A DNA stretch of 6,966 nt from ATZT02 sp038124905 (GTDB taxonomy: Bacteria > Actinomycetota > Actinomycetes > S36-B12 > UBA5976), in NCBI GenBank assembly GCA_038124905.1, contig JAYPCW010000058.1, forward strand, positions 1-6,966, written 5' to 3'. Positions 6,791 through 6,966 of the stretch are shown one piece after another. The position numbers and the translations under genes are program-made. Numbering within the stretch: the first letter of the stretch is position 1; every line of letters starts with the position of its first letter. The notes beneath the pieces were generated by a model. That model saw nothing but the letters and a program-made list of their open reading frames with translations. It ran no database searches and was not told the origin of the DNA.

Positions 6791-6808
6791 TTGGCTAATT
6801 ATTGCCAA
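6791..6808. repeat. Short inverted repeat TTGGC-N8-GCCAA in the aconitase leader
   Basis: TTGGC (6791-6795) and GCCAA (6804-6808) are reverse complements around an AT-rich 8-base spacer, between the methyltransferase stop and the aconitase ribosome binding site. It could be an operator half-site pair or a small leader hairpin. Five-base arms arise easily by chance, so the support is weak. It does not resemble the AcnR site of Corynebacterium as I remember it. Confidence 0.2.
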
Positions 6809-6828
6809 AGCCTAGCAGGCAACATTTT

Positions 6829-6966
6829 TCAGTTGTTTCTTGAAAAAACTGCCAAAGTCTCAAGGTGGTGCGTTTGTGGAAAAGCATCAATTAAATCTAG
6901 TTGTGACAAATGCCACCCATTTTTTGTTAACTCTTTAGTATCTCTTGCCAACGAGGCGGGGTCACA
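6829..6966 (-). CDS. TrmA/RlmD-type RNA (uracil-C5) methyltransferase, C-terminal 45 residues (5' part outside window)
   Basis: Read on the minus strand from the right edge, 45 codons run without interruption to TGA at 6831-6829. They begin CDPASLARDTKEL and end DAFPQTHHLETLAVFSRNN. In the SAM-dependent RNA uracil-C5 methyltransferase family (TrmA, RlmC, RlmD) the catalytic cysteine lies in an S-C-[ND]-P-x-[ST]-L-A-R-D motif, and a glutamate in the final T-H-H-[VL]-E segment acts as base; both are seen here, the cysteine being the very first residue in the window. These enzymes methylate uracil C5 in rRNA or tRNA; which RNA cannot be told from this piece. The SAM-binding part and any TRAM domain are off the edge. 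It is too short for simple ORF calling but is clearly the end of a real gene. It precedes aconitase on the same strand by 53 bases, so co-transcription is likely. Confidence 0.85.
   Translation of the reverse strand, partial: CDPASLARDTKELTKNGWHLSQLDLIDAFPQTHHLETLAVFSRNN

Noticed and set aside
6776..6808. TTG at 6808 as the aconitase start
   Set aside because: It adds 11 residues without a good ribosome binding site, whereas TTG 6775 has GGAG at 5 bases. It is not excluded outright.
1..6966. A wholly new multi-gene system
   Set aside because: Every complete gene fits a known family (iron importer, aconitase) and the partial ones are RNase D and an RNA methyltransferase. The novelty is limited to regulatory structure and start codons.

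Overview
The window looks like a piece of chromosome from a low-GC, streamlined actinobacterium, possibly of the freshwater acI / Nanopelagicales type. The reasons are the actinobacterial-style RNase D tail, aconitase and TrmA/RlmD-type methyltransferase, combined with AT-rich third codon positions, overlapping stop and start codons, almost no intergenic DNA, and a lipoprotein signal on the binding protein as in monoderm bacteria. The lineage is inferred from protein character only.

Layout, left to right. (1) 2-415 (+): C-terminal part of an RNase D with its HRDC region, cut by the window edge. (2) 416-484: a 69-base gap packed with structure. It holds a perfect 13-bp AT-rich inverted repeat (421-452) with a TAAAAT hexamer in its centre, then a GC-rich hairpin (453-474) that touches the ribosome binding site of the next gene. 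(3) 485-4124 (+): a three-gene ferric-iron ABC importer operon: a substrate-binding lipoprotein (TTG start), a fused two-domain permease, and an ATPase with a C-terminal TOBE-like region. The genes are joined by 4-base overlaps, CTGA at 1528-1531 and ATGA at 3105-3108. (4) 4121-6775 (-): aconitase (AcnA/IRP type), convergent with the ABC operon; the two stop codons share the palindrome CTAG at 4121-4124. (5) 6829-6966 (-): the last 45 codons of a TrmA/RlmD-type RNA uracil-C5 methyltransferase, upstream of aconitase on the same strand.

The binding protein should capture Fe3+ outside the membrane, the permease should move it across, and the ATPase should power the step. The convergent neighbour, aconitase, is an abundant iron-sulfur enzyme of the TCA cycle, so iron uptake and a major iron consumer sit tail to tail.

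The most unusual spot is the junction between binding protein and permease. No ATG, GTG or TTG lies in frame that would keep the first transmembrane helix of the permease. The best start is a CTG that overlaps the upstream TGA and is preceded by AGGG. About 20 bases further on lies a near-perfect 14-bp hairpin ending in a T5 tract, which reads as an intrinsic terminator embedded in the permease codons. I infer a device that makes permease and ATPase transcription depend on weak CTG initiation and so keeps the binding protein in excess. I saw no mobile element, CRISPR array, tRNA or rRNA gene, and no wholly unknown gene system.
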